64,000 nt of DNA from Bacteroides bouchesdurhonensis (GTDB taxonomy: Bacteria; Bacteroidota; Bacteroidia; Bacteroidales; Bacteroidaceae), in the NCBI RefSeq assembly GCF_900155865.1, contig NZ_LT707006.1, positions 405,490-469,489 on the forward strand, written 5' to 3'. Positions 1 through 9,997 of the stretch are shown here, piece by piece. The stretch's first letter is position 1. Every line of letters begins with the position of its first letter. A model generated the notes under the pieces. It was not told where the DNA came from, did not search any database, and worked only from the letters and a program-made list of their open reading frames with translations. The position numbers and the translations under genes are program-made.

Positions 1-400
1 GTAGTTTCATCCTGATGTATGGATATACTTTCATCCTTCGGGAAGAGCGTACGATTCCCCTTTCATAACGTTGTTAGGCGTCATGATCAAATTGATATCC
101 AACAGGTAGGCAATTGATTACTAGTCCGGTTCAGTTCTCAAATCTTTGTTTTCTAGTTTAGTTGATTTTGTCTTTAAGCTTATTGACACTACAAAGATAA
201 AGTAATGTTTTCAGATGAATAAGTGATTTTAAAAGTGTGCGTTAATAAGTTCGTTAATATGTTTATGTTGTTGATATATAGTGTTTTATTGTATAAACGT
301 CTATTTATTTACTATACTCAACAGATAATGACTGGGCAGTATTCTTCGCATAATAATTCTATTTTAGTATTTTATTATTAAACTTGTTATTTTTGATTTG
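1..400. other. Non-coding left edge
   Basis: No gene is recognised here. A short minus-strand reading frame near positions 35-110 ends at a stop and may be the tail of a lost gene, but it is too short to assign. The rest is AT-rich intergenic sequence downstream of the minus-strand zinc-ribbon gene. Confidence 0.4.
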
Positions 401-736
401 TTAAATATCCTGTTCTGCTTCCACTGCCAGAAGTTTTTGTCTTTTGCGTTGGATACTGGCTGCAACAGTTTCAAGGGCATGGAGAATGAGTTCTTTTCGC
501 ACATTAGGATCTTTGATGAGGGTAATGACGGGATATGCCGTTTCTCCCTTGGTTACAAGAGTTTGTTTTTCTACTTTGCGGTAATTCCGGCTAGCAGATT
601 TCCGGCATTCTTTACAATAATTTCCGGGAAGATTCGTTTTCTTATTCAAATAGAAAGCTTCCAGAGGAAGTGTACGTTTGCAATGTCCGCAGACGTGATT
701 AGTTGATTTTTTTAAAGTTTCCATGTTTTTATTCAT
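401..736 (-). CDS. Small zinc-ribbon protein of unknown function
   Basis: This 111-residue protein has two CxxC pairs, CGHC near residue 16 and CKEC near residue 39, spaced like a small zinc ribbon. A basic helical C-terminal half with no recognisable domain follows. No signal peptide or membrane segment is visible, so it is probably cytoplasmic and may bind nucleic acid. A second in-frame Met at residue 5 is an alternative start. The gene diverges from the CI/S24-type repressor at 1147, and a good minus-strand promoter lies about 280 bp upstream, so the two may be co-regulated. The function is unknown; binding by the zinc ribbon is inference from the cysteine spacing. Confidence 0.7.
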   Translation of the reverse strand: MNKNMETLKKSTNHVCGHCKRTLPLEAFYLNKKTNLPGNYCKECRKSASRNYRKVEKQTLVTKGETAYPVITLIKDPNVRKELILHALETVAASIQRKRQKLLAVEAEQDI

Positions 737-983
737 TTTATTATTTTGATAAATAGTTAGTTGTTGTAATAATTATTTTCTTGTATTTTGCTTTAATTCC
801 TCATTATCATTTGTTAATATTCAAATTAATAGATAATAATAATTCACATCTAAGCTATTGATACTTTACATGTTAACTATTAATAGTCTACATTTGCTAG
901 TCCTCTTTTCACAAATCAATAAAGAAGTTTTCGGAATTCTCGCATTTTTTTTTGTTTTTTCATGGATTTCCCATTTTTAATTT

Positions 984-1000
984 ATACATTTGAAATGTAT
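984..1000. promoter_or_regulatory. Perfect 17-bp palindrome overlapping a -7 box (candidate operator)
   Basis: ATACATTTGAAATGTAT is a perfect inverted repeat of 8 bp around a central G. It contains TACATTTG (985-992), a match to the Bacteroides -7 consensus TAnnTTTG in the plus direction. It lies about 150 bp upstream of the repressor-like gene at 1147. The position and symmetry fit an autoregulatory operator, but binding is inferred only. No convincing -33 TTG is present at the usual spacing. Confidence 0.5.
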
Positions 1001-1017
1001 TAGTAGCATCCGTACTG

Positions 1018-1049
1018 CAAATATAAAATGAATTTCATATAAGAAACAA
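1018..1049 (-). promoter_or_regulatory. Minus-strand promoter toward the zinc-ribbon gene
   Basis: Read on the minus strand, TATATTTG (1018-1025) matches the -7 consensus. A TTG (1047-1049) lies 21 bp upstream as the -33 element. It points toward the gene starting at 736 and lies close to the palindrome at 984. Confidence 0.5.
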
Positions 1050-1146
1050 GCGGTTTTAGATTTTAATTCTTAATTATTTTATAAAGTACTATTAATGAGG
1101 AGTTAATAAGTTTATAATTATTTACATTATATTAAAACAATAACAG

Positions 1147-1860
1147 ATGGATACATTTTTAGATGTTACAGCAATTGTGAACCGTGCCAAGCAGGTTCTC
1201 AATTTTAAAAAAGACAGTGAATTCGCTGATTTTCTAGGAGTTTCACGACCAACACTATCAAACTGGTGTGCACGTAATCGGATTGATTTTCCTTTATTAT
1301 TGGATAAGATGGGAAATGATGTAGACTACAATTGGCTATTGATTGGAAAGGGAAATCCTAAACATCACCTAGTCTATTGTAACGATGAGTTAGCACAGGG
1401 AGAAGTGGCGATAATTCACAATCCAAAAATAATGGAAGTAATGAATGATCGTAGTGTGGTATTATACGATATTGCTGCAGCAGCCAACCTGAAGACTCTG
1501 TTTACGAACAAAAATCAGTTTGCTGTAGGAAAGATACAGATTCCGAGTATTCCTGTGTGTGATGGAGCGATTTATGTGAGTGGGGACAGTATGTATCCTA
1601 TTCTCAAGTCAGGGGATATTATAGGATTTAAGGAGATAAATAGTTTTAGTAATCTGATTTATGGTGAGATGTATTTGGTATCATTTAATATTGATGGAGA
1701 CGAATATTTGTCTGTGAAGTATGTAAATCGGTCGGATAAAAAAGATTGCCTGAAACTGGTTAGTTACAATACGCATCATGAACCGATGGACATTCCGTTT
1801 GCTGCTATTAATGCTATGGCGATTGTGAAATTTTCCATCAGAAGACACATGATGATGTAG
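1147..1860 (+). CDS. CI-type HTH repressor with S24 (LexA/UmuD-like) peptidase domain
   Basis: This 237-residue regulator has an N-terminal helix-turn-helix of the phage CI type (about residues 8-70, with an SRPTLSNW recognition helix). Its C-terminal S24 domain has the catalytic serine in SGDSMYPILKSGDII (Ser148) and the general-base lysine in YLSVKYV (Lys191). Family knowledge: such proteins dimerise, repress phage or stress genes, and may self-cleave when RecA is activated. The usual Ala/Cys-Gly cleavage site was not identified with certainty. No phage structural genes are nearby, so it is either a chromosomal regulator or a prophage leftover. The palindrome at 984-1000 is its likely operator. 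A strong hairpin follows the stop. Confidence 0.85.
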   Translation: MDTFLDVTAIVNRAKQVLNFKKDSEFADFLGVSRPTLSNWCARNRIDFPLLLDKMGNDVDYNWLLIGKGNPKHHLVYCNDELAQGEVAIIHNPKIMEVMNDRSVVLYDIAAAANLKTLFTNKNQFAVGKIQIPSIPVCDGAIYVSGDSMYPILKSGDIIGFKEINSFSNLIYGEMYLVSFNIDGDEYLSVKYVNRSDKKDCLKLVSYNTHHEPMDIPFAAINAMAIVKFSIRRHMMM

Positions 1861-1900
1861 AGCAGGTGATATGAAGGTGTAAAAACGTAATGTGTACAAA

Positions 1901-1953
1901 CAAATAACGTGGAAAATGGATTTATTTTGATAATCCGTTTTCCGCGTTATTTG
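1901..1953. terminator. Bidirectional terminator between convergent genes
   Basis: A 22-bp stem (1901-1922 pairing with 1932-1953) has only two positions that do not pair as Watson-Crick in the DNA, both G-T type, and a loop of about nine bases. It sits exactly between the convergent stops of the repressor (1860) and the OmpA-like gene (1968). Confidence 0.85.
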
Positions 1954-1967
1954 TATTAAAAGAATGT

Positions 1968-2819
1968 TTATTTAGTTTCTTCAGAATCCTGTAACATCTG
2001 GAATAACTTATCCAACTTAGGAGCCATAATGATTTCTGTGCGGCGGTTTTTACTTCTTCCTTCGGCTGTTTCATTGTCATCAACTGGCATAAATTCACCT
2101 CTTCCGCTAGGTTGAATCTGCAACGGATTAACATCATATTTCTTAGTCAGAATGCGTACCACGGATGTAGCACGAAGCACACTTAAATCCCAGTTGTCCT
2201 TGAATATTGCTGTATTGATAGGTTTGTTATCCGTATGTCCTTCGATAAAGACATCGATATCCGTCTGTTTATTCAATACTTGAGCCAGTTTGCCAAGTGC
2301 TTCCTCACCACGTTTATCAAGAGTGGCACTTCCTGACTGGAACAAAAGCTTATCGGACATAGCCACATATACTTTTCCATCTTTTTCTCGGATGGTGAGT
2401 TCTTCGCTGCTAAAGCCTAATAATGCGTCTTTTACACTATTCAACAGTTGTTGCACTTTATCATTTTGTGATTTAATCATAGCTTGTAACTCATTGATAG
2501 TACGTTCTCTCTCGTTGAGTTCATTTTTTTTCTGGTTTAATAGTGCATTTAGTTTTTCTTGCTGGGTCATGTTGCTGCTCAGCATATTCTGAAATTCACG
2601 AATACTATTTCCCATTCGAGTGGTATCCTGCATAAGATTTTTAATTTGCGCCGACATTTGTGCTCCCTTATTTCGGCAGTCGGATAATAGTCCGTACAGA
2701 CTGTCTCCACTTGCGATAGCTGCTATACGTCCGGTCTCAGCAATCATGTATTTCTTTTTAGTTACACATGAAGTACACACAAGCAATGTAATAAAAGTAA
2801 ATAATGTAATTTTCTTCAT
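1968..2819 (-). CDS. OmpA-family peptidoglycan-binding lipoprotein
   Basis: The 283-residue protein begins with a lipoprotein signal (cysteine near residue 18 in VCTSC). A long heptad-rich coiled coil follows (about residues 60-125). It ends with an OmpA C-terminal domain (about 150-270), recognised by IEGHTDNKPI and RSKNRRTEI, which bind diaminopimelate in peptidoglycan. It is expected in the outer membrane facing the periplasm, tethering it to the wall. It is transcribed alone, about 85 bp after rdgB, with a near-consensus -7 box (TTACTTTG at 2842-2849) just upstream. Assignment to the family is firm; the precise role is not known. Confidence 0.9.
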   Translation of the reverse strand: MKKITLFTFITLLVCTSCVTKKKYMIAETGRIAAIASGDSLYGLLSDCRNKGAQMSAQIKNLMQDTTRMGNSIREFQNMLSSNMTQQEKLNALLNQKKNELNERERTINELQAMIKSQNDKVQQLLNSVKDALLGFSSEELTIREKDGKVYVAMSDKLLFQSGSATLDKRGEEALGKLAQVLNKQTDIDVFIEGHTDNKPINTAIFKDNWDLSVLRATSVVRILTKKYDVNPLQIQPSGRGEFMPVDDNETAEGRSKNRRTEIIMAPKLDKLFQMLQDSEETK

Positions 2820-2903
2820 CGCACTTTATTTTTATTTTTTGCAAAGTAATAATTTTCTTGGGAAGATTACAAATATCTTATAAAAAACTCTGTATCATAT
2901 TGT

Positions 2904-3485
2904 TTAGCTTTGCAAAAACTTGCAGAGTTTCTGCAAAGCTAATGCCCGGTGGCTGATTTTATTTTTTATATCATTTCCCAGTTCAGCAAAAGTACGGTCA
3001 TATCCTTCGGGTAGGAAAATAGGATCATAACCGAAACCGGAATCACCACGTTTCTCTTTGATTATTTCGCCTTTTATCACTCCTTCAAAGAGATATTCCT
3101 TTCCATCTAAAATCAGCGAGATAGCGGTACGGAACTGGGCTTTGCGATTTTCTTTTCCTTCCATCTCGTGAAGCAGTTTGAGCATATTAGCTTGTGCATC
3201 GTGTCCTTCTCCGCTTGCATAGCGGGCAGAATATACTCCGGGAGCTCCGTTCAGTGCTTCCACTTCCAGTCCGGTGTCGTCGGCAAAACATTCCAGACCA
3301 AAGTTCTTATAGACAAAAGAAGATTTTAGCAGGGCATTTCCTTCCAGCGTGTCGGCTGTTTCGGGAATATCTGTATGGCAGTCAATATCGTTCAGGCTAA
3401 GTAGTTCGATCTTATCACCTAAGATGGCGGCTACTTCTTCCAGTTTATGAGCGTTGTTGGTAACAAATACGAGTTTGCGTTTCAT
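2904..3485 (-). CDS. rdgB: XTP/dITP diphosphatase (HAM1/RdgB family)
   Basis: The 193-residue enzyme hydrolyses non-canonical purine triphosphates (XTP, dITP, ITP) to the monophosphate plus pyrophosphate, keeping damaged purines out of nucleic acids. The family hallmarks are present: [13 protein letters not shown] at the N-terminus, [22 protein letters not shown] as the substrate and metal site, SGFGYDPIF, and the C-terminal SHRALAL. The length is normal for the family. It is the last gene of a leuS-yitT-rdgB run with a gap of about 40 bp to the gene before it. Confidence 0.95.
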   Translation of the reverse strand: MKRKLVFVTNNAHKLEEVAAILGDKIELLSLNDIDCHTDIPETADTLEGNALLKSSFVYKNFGLECFADDTGLEVEALNGAPGVYSARYASGEGHDAQANMLKLLHEMEGKENRKAQFRTAISLILDGKEYLFEGVIKGEIIKEKRGDSGFGYDPIFLPEGYDRTFAELGNDIKNKISHRALALQKLCKFLQS

Positions 3486-3527
3486 AGGTTTATGGTTTTA
3501 TATGTGAGTTGGTACTTGTGGAATGGT

Positions 3528-4445
3528 TTATTTTACTTTCAGTTGGTCAAATCCTTCACCATATACGCCGATAACAGAGCTTTGTGAGATAAAAGCATTT
3601 GGGTCGATGCGTTTTACCAGACGGAAAATATCCAGTGATTGACGTTTCTTGGCTAGTACGACCAATACTTTCACATCGTGTTTGCTATACCATCCTGTAC
3701 CGTTGAGGACAGTCACCCCTCTGTCTGTTTCTTTCGTGATGCAGTCGGCTATTTTCTCATATTGTTTAGAGAAGATAAGGAACTGAACCGATTGGCGGGC
3801 ACTATTGATGATCCAGTCAAGTACGACACCGATAATGAACAGGGTTACGAAACCGAAGATGACACGGCGCCAGTCATGAAAAACGAAGTAACAGGAACTA
3901 ATGATGAATACATCGCAAATCATGATCATTCTTCCAAGTGTCACGTCTTTGTATTTATTGACGATGGCAGCGATGATATCTGTTCCTCCGGTACTTCCGT
4001 TATAGTTGAATACAATGCCAAGACCTATGCCACATAAGGCAGCACCGATGATACAGGCCATAAAGTCCTGTCCGGCTCCCAGTAAAAGAGGTTTGCCGTC
4101 TGTCGATACATCGGGTACTTGTACGTAGTCATTGACTACTATTTGGAAAATCCAAAGTAAAAAAGTCAGCATGAAAATAGCATAAGTTGTTTTTATGCTG
4201 AATCGCGGACCTAATATCCGGATGGCAAATGTCATTAGGATGGCATTGATGATGAAATAAGACCATTGGATAGGAAATCCGGTGGCATAATAGATGATAG
4301 CTCCGATACCGGTAGTTCCTCCGGTGGTTATTTGGTAAGGGAGAAGGAAAGCTGCCCAACCGAATGAATAACTTATCAGTCCGAGAGTGATGTAAAAATA
4401 GTCTTTTACTTCTCTCATTATTTCCGCTTTTGCTGGTCTTCGCAT
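3528..4445 (-). CDS. YitT-family membrane protein with DUF2179 domain
   Basis: The 305-residue protein has several hydrophobic segments in its first two thirds, including the glycine-rich GGTTGIGAIIYY and GSTGGTDIIAAI stretches typical of the YitT (DUF161) family. A C-terminal DUF2179-like soluble domain follows (about residues 225-300). It is an inner-membrane protein whose substrate is not established in the family. Its position between leuS and rdgB looks like shared transcription rather than shared function. Confidence 0.88.
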   Translation of the reverse strand: MRRPAKAEIMREVKDYFYITLGLISYSFGWAAFLLPYQITTGGTTGIGAIIYYATGFPIQWSYFIINAILMTFAIRILGPRFSIKTTYAIFMLTFLLWIFQIVVNDYVQVPDVSTDGKPLLLGAGQDFMACIIGAALCGIGLGIVFNYNGSTGGTDIIAAIVNKYKDVTLGRMIMICDVFIISSCYFVFHDWRRVIFGFVTLFIIGVVLDWIINSARQSVQFLIFSKQYEKIADCITKETDRGVTVLNGTGWYSKHDVKVLVVLAKKRQSLDIFRLVKRIDPNAFISQSSVIGVYGEGFDQLKVK

Positions 4446-4556
4446 AGAGTTATATTTTGTTTTTTAATTTACCACAAAGGACACAAGAGGCATAGAAGTT
4501 TATCGTTTGAAAAGAAAACTTTCTGTCCTCTGTGTCCTCTGCAATGAAATGAGATG

Positions 4557-7391
4557 TTAGATTACAACGTTTACTATTTTTTTCGGCACGACAATCACTT
4601 TTTTAGGAGTTTTGCCTTCGGTCCATTTCTGCGAACGCTCATCGGCTAGAACAGCAGCTTGGATAGCGTCTGAAGTAGCATCAGCGGCAAATTCCATATT
4701 GAAGCGAGCTTTTCCATTGAAAGAGATGGTGTAGTTGATCGTATCTTCTTTCAAGTATTCTTCGTTATAGGCAGGCCATTGGGCGTCGCATACGGAAGTG
4801 GTATGTCCCAACGTAGCCCACAGCTCTTCGCAAACGTGTGGAGCGAAAGGTGCAAGAACGATAATCAATTGTTCCAATATCTCTTTTTTGCTGCATTTCA
4901 GATTAAATAATTCGTTTACACAGATCATGAATGCGCTGACAGAAGTATTATAAGAGAACTGTTCAATGTCTCCGGTTACTTTCTTAATCAGTTTGTGGAG
5001 GCTTTTCAGTTCCTCCTTGTTAGCTGGTTCGTCTTTTATCAGATATTCGTCTGTACGGCTATAGAATAATGACCAGAATTTACGGATAAAGCGGTGTACG
5101 CCGTCAATACCGTTTGTATCCCAAGGTTTGGATTGTTCAACCGGACCGAGGAACATTTCGTACATACGAAGTGTGTCTGCACCGTATTTCTCAACGATCA
5201 TGTCTGGATTGACAACGTTGAACATAGACTTGCTCATCTTTTCAACTGCCCAACCACAAATATATTTTCCATCTTCCAGGATAAACTCTGCTGTTTCGTA
5301 TTCAGGACGCCATGCTTTGAAAGCTTCCTGATCAAGGATATCATTAGATACGATATTTACATCTACGTGAATCGGAGTAACTTCATACTGATCTTTCAGG
5401 TTCAGGGAAACGAATGTATTGGTATCTTTGATACGGTATACGAAGTTACTGCGGCCTTGAATCATACCTTGATTTACCAACTTCTGGAATGGTTCTTCCA
5501 TTACCGATATACCTAGATCATACAAGAACTTGTTCCAGAAACGAGAATAAATCAAGTGGCCGGTAGCATGTTCCGTACCACCTACATAAAGGTCTACATT
5601 TCTCCAGTATTGGTCTATCTTCGGATCAACCAACGCTTTGTTATTGCGTGGATCCATATAGCGCAGATAATATGCGGAAGAACCGGCGAATCCCGGCATT
5701 GTGTTTAGTTCCAGCGGGAAGACGGTCATGTTGTCGATTTTTTCATTGTCTACAACACACTTGTTTACAGTGTCCCAAGCCCATTTAGTAGCATGTCCCA
5801 ATGGAGGTTCACCTGTTTCGGTAGGCAGGAATTTAGCTACTTCCGGAAGTTCTAGAGGCAGGCTGTTTTCGTCAATCATATAGGGCATTCCATCCTTGTA
5901 GTAAACAGGAAATGGTTCACCCCAATAACGTTGGCGGGAGAAGATGGCATCACGCAAGCGGAAGTTCACCTTCACACGGCCCAGGTTATGTTCTTTTACA
6001 TATTTTTTTGTGGCGGCAATGGCTTCTTTGATAGTCAATCCATTCAGTGAGAGGTCACAATATGCAGTAACATCCGGACGAGGTGAGTTACAAACGATAC
6101 CTTCCTTCGCATCGAAGCTTTCTTCGCTCACATCGCAGCCTTCTACCAATGGACGGATTTCCAAACCGAAATGTTTGGCGAAAGCATAGTCACGACTGTC
6201 ATGAGCCGGTACAGCCATGATAGCTCCTGTTCCGTATCCGGCTAATACATAATCGCTGATCCAGATGGGCACCGCTTCACCTGTAAACGGATTGATGGCA
6301 TAAGAACCACTGAATACACCGCTGACACTTCGGTCGGCAATGCGTTCACGTTCCGTACGTTTCTTGGTACGGTCGAGGTAAGCATCTACTTCCGCTTGTT
6401 GGCTGGGTGTGGTTACTTGAGCTACCAATTCACTTTCAGGAGCTAATACCATGAAAGTAACTCCGAACATGGTATCAGCACGTGTAGTAAAGATGGTGAA
6501 TTCGAGATCGCTGTCTTTTACTTTGAACTGGATTTCAGCACCTTCCGAACGACCGATCCAGTTTTTTTGAGTTTCTTTCAAAGATTCGGTCCAGTCGATT
6601 TTATCCAGTCCGTCGAGCAAACGTTGTGCATAGGCAGACACACGCAAACACCACTGACGCATTTTTTTCTGGACAACCGGGTAACCGCCACGTTCGCTGA
6701 CTCCGTCTACCACTTCGTCATTAGCCAATACAGTTCCCAGTGCAGGACACCAGTTTACCATCGTTTCGCCCAGATAAGCAATACGGTAGTTCATCAGGAT
6801 TTCCTGCTGTTCTTTTTCACCTTTTGCTTTCCATTCGTTAGCTGTGAAATTCAATTCTTCGCTGCAAGCAACATTCATGCCTTCGGTTCCGGTAGTTTCG
6901 AATGCACTGATCAGTTCTCCAATAGGGCGGGCTTGTTGTTCATCGTTGCAGTAGTAACTGTTAAACATCTTCTGGAAAGCCCATTGTGTCCAATGGTAAT
7001 ATTCGGGATCACAAGTGCGGATTTCACGATTCCAATCGAAGGAGAAACCTATTTTATCCAACTGTTCGCGATAGCGGTTGATATTATTGACTGTAGTAAT
7101 TGCAGGGTGTTGTCCGGTCTGGATGGCATATTGTTCGGCCGGCAGACCATAGGCGTCATATCCCATCGGATTGAGTACATTAAAGCCTTGCAGTCGTTTA
7201 TAACGGGCATAAATATCCGAAGCGATGTATCCTAGCGGATGACCTACGTGCAATCCGGCTCCTGATGGATAAGGAAACATATTCAATACATAAAATTTCT
7301 GCTTCGATTCGTCTTCCGTAACTTGGTAAGTTTTATTCTCTACCCACTGTTTCTGCCACTTCTTTTCAATCTCCCTGAAATTATACTCCAT
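4557..7391 (-). CDS. leuS: Leucyl-tRNA synthetase
   Basis: The 944-residue class I synthetase charges tRNA-Leu with leucine. The HIGH-type signature appears as [10 protein letters not shown] near residue 47, and the KMSKS loop appears as EKMSKSMFN late in the protein. Between them lies the CP1 editing domain, including the [16 protein letters not shown] region that removes mischarged amino acids. The C-terminal anticodon-binding domain ends in [14 protein letters not shown]. The length matches Bacteroidota LeuRS. Two -7-like boxes (TAAATTTG on the minus strand at 7433-7440 and 7446-7453) lie upstream. It leads the leuS-yitT-rdgB group. Confidence 0.97.
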   Translation of the reverse strand: MEYNFREIEKKWQKQWVENKTYQVTEDESKQKFYVLNMFPYPSGAGLHVGHPLGYIASDIYARYKRLQGFNVLNPMGYDAYGLPAEQYAIQTGQHPAITTVNNINRYREQLDKIGFSFDWNREIRTCDPEYYHWTQWAFQKMFNSYYCNDEQQARPIGELISAFETTGTEGMNVACSEELNFTANEWKAKGEKEQQEILMNYRIAYLGETMVNWCPALGTVLANDEVVDGVSERGGYPVVQKKMRQWCLRVSAYAQRLLDGLDKIDWTESLKETQKNWIGRSEGAEIQFKVKDSDLEFTIFTTRADTMFGVTFMVLAPESELVAQVTTPSQQAEVDAYLDRTKKRTERERIADRSVSGVFSGSYAINPFTGEAVPIWISDYVLAGYGTGAIMAVPAHDSRDYAFAKHFGLEIRPLVEGCDVSEESFDAKEGIVCNSPRPDVTAYCDLSLNGLTIKEAIAATKKYVKEHNLGRVKVNFRLRDAIFSRQRYWGEPFPVYYKDGMPYMIDENSLPLELPEVAKFLPTETGEPPLGHATKWAWDTVNKCVVDNEKIDNMTVFPLELNTMPGFAGSSAYYLRYMDPRNNKALVDPKIDQYWRNVDLYVGGTEHATGHLIYSRFWNKFLYDLGISVMEEPFQKLVNQGMIQGRSNFVYRIKDTNTFVSLNLKDQYEVTPIHVDVNIVSNDILDQEAFKAWRPEYETAEFILEDGKYICGWAVEKMSKSMFNVVNPDMIVEKYGADTLRMYEMFLGPVEQSKPWDTNGIDGVHRFIRKFWSLFYSRTDEYLIKDEPANKEELKSLHKLIKKVTGDIEQFSYNTSVSAFMICVNELFNLKCSKKEILEQLIIVLAPFAPHVCEELWATLGHTTSVCDAQWPAYNEEYLKEDTINYTISFNGKARFNMEFAADATSDAIQAAVLADERSQKWTEGKTPKKVIVVPKKIVNVVI

Positions 7392-7909
7392 AGCGATAAA
7401 CTTTTTATTTATAGTGATTTATATTGTTGTTTCAAATTTAGGGGGCAAATTTACACGTTTATTTTCAGATAACCACGTGAAGAGGGCAAAAACCTTTATA
7501 TAATAAGGTGAGCGGGAAATTTATCGGGAATTACTGTACTAAATGAACTTTTAGTTTGGTTATTTCATATTTATTTGTATATTTGGACAAATTAAAGTGA
7601 AAGTACAACACATGAAAGTTAGAATATAAAATTTCAATAGGTGATCTGTAATTGCATTACTAGGATAACTAATGGGAGAGAAACTGTGAAGGTTTTCTCC
7701 CATTGCCATTTTTACTCCTGACATCAGGATATGGAAAGGTGAGAGAATTACCCAACTTTGTTCGGCCAAATAATATTGCCTACGCAATTGAAAAATTTAT
7801 CGTTAAATACTTGCAGATATTTCGAAGTTTTACGAATATTGTACATTAATCGTGTATACAATGATTGATTATTAGGAGATTGACTGTTTTTTTGAATAAT
7901 TTTATACCT
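7392..7909. other. Intergenic region with a hairpin
   Basis: About 500 bp between divergent genes. A 9-bp perfect inverted repeat (AATGGGAGA at 7671-7679 pairing with TCTCCCATT, ending about 7704) could be an RNA hairpin. The open frame at 7560-7787 on the minus strand shows no domain or codon signal and is not called. No other gene was seen. Confidence 0.4.
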
Positions 7910-9130
7910 ATGAAAACGCATTGCTATTTCTCTATTTTATTCCTTATATTAGCATTTACTGTAAGTGCGAATAACAATAAGAGTATTCAGGAATTTGGAG
8001 TGTTACCGGGAAATACTCCGGAAATGAACCGGGATAATCTACAAAAAGCGATTGACTGGGCTACGTCTACAGGAGCTGCTTTGTGGGTAGAACCTGTTGC
8101 AAATGGTTACCCTGTAGCAGGGGGAATCCGGTTAAAGAAGAATGTCTCTTTGATTGGTGTACACGGACCTACCGGAAGAGGAACTCGAAATCCGGAAAAG
8201 GCTGAACCTGTCGGTTCATTGTTTAAAATTACAGATAAATCCCAACCGTTCATTACAGTAGAATCAGCTACTCAAATCCGTGGAATCCAATTCTGGTATC
8301 CGGAGCAGTCTCATACTGATTCTTCTAAGATTATCGCTTATCCGGCTACCATACAGGTGGATGTAAACCAGAATGTGCAAGGAGTTACGCTTTCTTGTCT
8401 TACCTTTTATGGCGAATACGTAGCGATGGACTTTTGTTCTACCGGAAAGAAAATTAATGAGCAAATTTTGTTCGAACATTGTTACGGTTATCCTTTGAGC
8501 GGAGAATTTATCAAGATTGATTATTGCTATGATATTCCCCGTATTCTGCATTGCCATATTAATCCGGCTAATATGCGTGAATTCGGGCGTTCGTTTAGTC
8601 GTGATGTGATAGATGCTGTAATTGCCCGTAAAAGCTTCGCCTATGCGATTAATCATACGGATAATGCCCAGATGATTGATGTGTTTACTTTTGGAACATA
8701 TGGTGGAGCCTGGCTGGGACCGGAAACGTATGGGCAACTGACTAATTTTAATTTTGACTGTGTGACAATTGGTATTCATAAAATGGGTACACAAAACAAA
8801 AACAGGAATTGGCAGATTGCTCAAGGATCTATCATTGCTAATGCCGGTGCTACTGTGGAAGAGATTCATCCATTTGTAATTGAGGGCGAAGGACATACGG
8901 CTATTGTGAATGTAGAGGCTTTTTCCGGAATGAATGGTGCTCTTACGGCTATCGGTGAGTCTTATGATTATATGTTGGTGAAAGGAGATAAGAAGCTGAC
9001 TGTTTCCTTGGTAGGTTGTCGCATGAGAAATTATGTTTCGGACCAACCTTTTACAGTTCAGAATCCCCAAGCACGTATACAGGCTGTTGCTTGTGTTGAT
9101 AAAGAAGAGGAGTTTTATAATTATCCATGA
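7910..9130 (+). CDS. Secreted right-handed beta-helix (pectate-lyase-like) protein
   Basis: Starting at the Met at 7910 gives about 406 residues with a clean signal peptide (MKTHCYFSILFLILAFTVSA). The longer frame from 7865 adds a poor N-terminus and is rejected. The mature protein opens with IQEFGVLPGNTPEMNRDNLQKA, which resembles the start of the Pectate_lyase_3 beta-helix family, and the rest has irregular beta-rich coils consistent with that fold. No catalytic residues could be assigned, so the enzyme activity is open: it may be a lyase, a hydrolase or a binding helix. It lies next to Asp-box glycosidase and GH42 genes, which suggests a role in glycan use. A hairpin follows at 9212. Confidence 0.65.
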   Translation: MKTHCYFSILFLILAFTVSANNNKSIQEFGVLPGNTPEMNRDNLQKAIDWATSTGAALWVEPVANGYPVAGGIRLKKNVSLIGVHGPTGRGTRNPEKAEPVGSLFKITDKSQPFITVESATQIRGIQFWYPEQSHTDSSKIIAYPATIQVDVNQNVQGVTLSCLTFYGEYVAMDFCSTGKKINEQILFEHCYGYPLSGEFIKIDYCYDIPRILHCHINPANMREFGRSFSRDVIDAVIARKSFAYAINHTDNAQMIDVFTFGTYGGAWLGPETYGQLTNFNFDCVTIGIHKMGTQNKNRNWQIAQGSIIANAGATVEEIHPFVIEGEGHTAIVNVEAFSGMNGALTAIGESYDYMLVKGDKKLTVSLVGCRMRNYVSDQPFTVQNPQARIQAVACVDKEEEFYNYP

Positions 9131-9211
9131 AATGATAGTGGATAGTATTAATATTAATAAACGCCTAACTTATTATGATGAGTATTTGAACTAAATTAGT
9201 TTATGTTAATC

Positions 9212-9255
9212 TATTGACAAAAAAGGTTTGTAAGCAAATTAAGTTTTTGTCAATA
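9212..9255 (+). terminator. Hairpin downstream of the beta-helix gene
   Basis: TATTGACAAAAA (9212-9223) pairs perfectly with TTTTTGTCAATA (9244-9255) and is followed by an AT-rich stretch. It lies 80 bp after the stop at 9130 and probably ends that transcript. Confidence 0.5.
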
Positions 9256-9399
9256 TATTTTATATAAAATAAGCAACAGGGCTATTGATTATCAGTACCA
9301 TAATGCTTTAATCGATATAAACTCAAATGATTAGTTAGGTAATATAAAATCATTTCGTCTTAAATTTATCTCGTACAAATATATCTTGATGGATGATTT

Positions 9400-9779
9400 A
9401 ACTTCCTCTCGGTAAAGTGCATGTATATTTTGCTAATGAAAATAACTTTACTCAATCGAACGAACAAGAGGTTTCTGTTATAAGTTCTATAGATAATGGT
9501 GATACGTGGGGATAATCATATAGAGCAAATTGCTGGAATGAAATGCCTCTTGGCAGAGTGATTAAGGATGAGATTGTTGTTATTGAAGATAATAACATAG
9601 GTAATTTCAGACCTTATACTGTCAGGGTAACTGGTTGTTACCAGTGTTGGCCAATGATATGAACAGTGATTATTGTTTGGCAGTACATAAAGGAAATCGG
9701 AATATGCCGGATTGGAAAGATAGGTTTACTGCTTTTACTGCTATAAATGTAGTATCGGATAATATTTTAAAATTTTAAT
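9400..9779 (+). pseudogene. Decayed fragment of an Asp-box (sialidase-like) glycosidase
   Basis: The plus strand encodes VYFANE, SNEQEVS, an Asp-box-like SIDNGDTWG, KDEIVVIEDN, FRPYTVR and NWLLPVLAND. These match in order the intact glycosidase at 18126-19832 (VYFANE, SNEQEIS, SQDNGMSWG, GDEIVCVIED, FKPYTVR, NWSLPVLADS). The fragment has an in-frame TAA directly after the Asp box, and a frameshift with a small deletion after the PYTVR motif. Both the first half and the C-terminal domain are missing. It is a relic of a second copy of the same family. The tail from about 9660 to 9779 is too diverged to align by eye. Confidence 0.8.
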
Positions 9780-9936
9780 TGACAGAATAGACGGAAGTTA
9801 CAATTTTTTATATAATTTCCCGATTTTGTGTGAAAGATGTGCTGTTGGTTTTGATATAAATATGATGATTAATATTGTTGGTATGTATATAATTTTCACT
9901 TTTACCTTTGTGTTTGACTTTTTATTTAAATATAAA
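9780..9936. other. AT-rich intergenic stretch
   Basis: Nothing recognisable lies between the decayed glycosidase and the promoter of the large NTPase gene. Confidence 0.4.
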
Positions 9937-9967
9937 TTGTTTCTTGTCAGATAGTTTCTTACTTTTG
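9937..9967 (+). promoter_or_regulatory. Bacteroides-type promoter of the large NTPase gene
   Basis: TTG at 9937-9939, a 20-bp spacer, and TACTTTTG at 9960-9967, which matches TAnnTTTG. The predicted transcription start is near 9975, giving a short leader of about 23 nt before the ATG at 9998. This shows the gene is transcribed alone. Confidence 0.75.
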
Positions 9968-9997
9968 TATAAAGTATAACTTAAAATCTAATATATT

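Noticed and set aside
6567..7235. 222-codon plus-strand frame inside leuS
   Set aside because: It is antisense to a conserved synthetase.
7560..7787. Minus-strand frame of 75 codons
   Set aside because: No domain, no start signal, and composition typical of non-coding sequence; it overlaps a hairpin.
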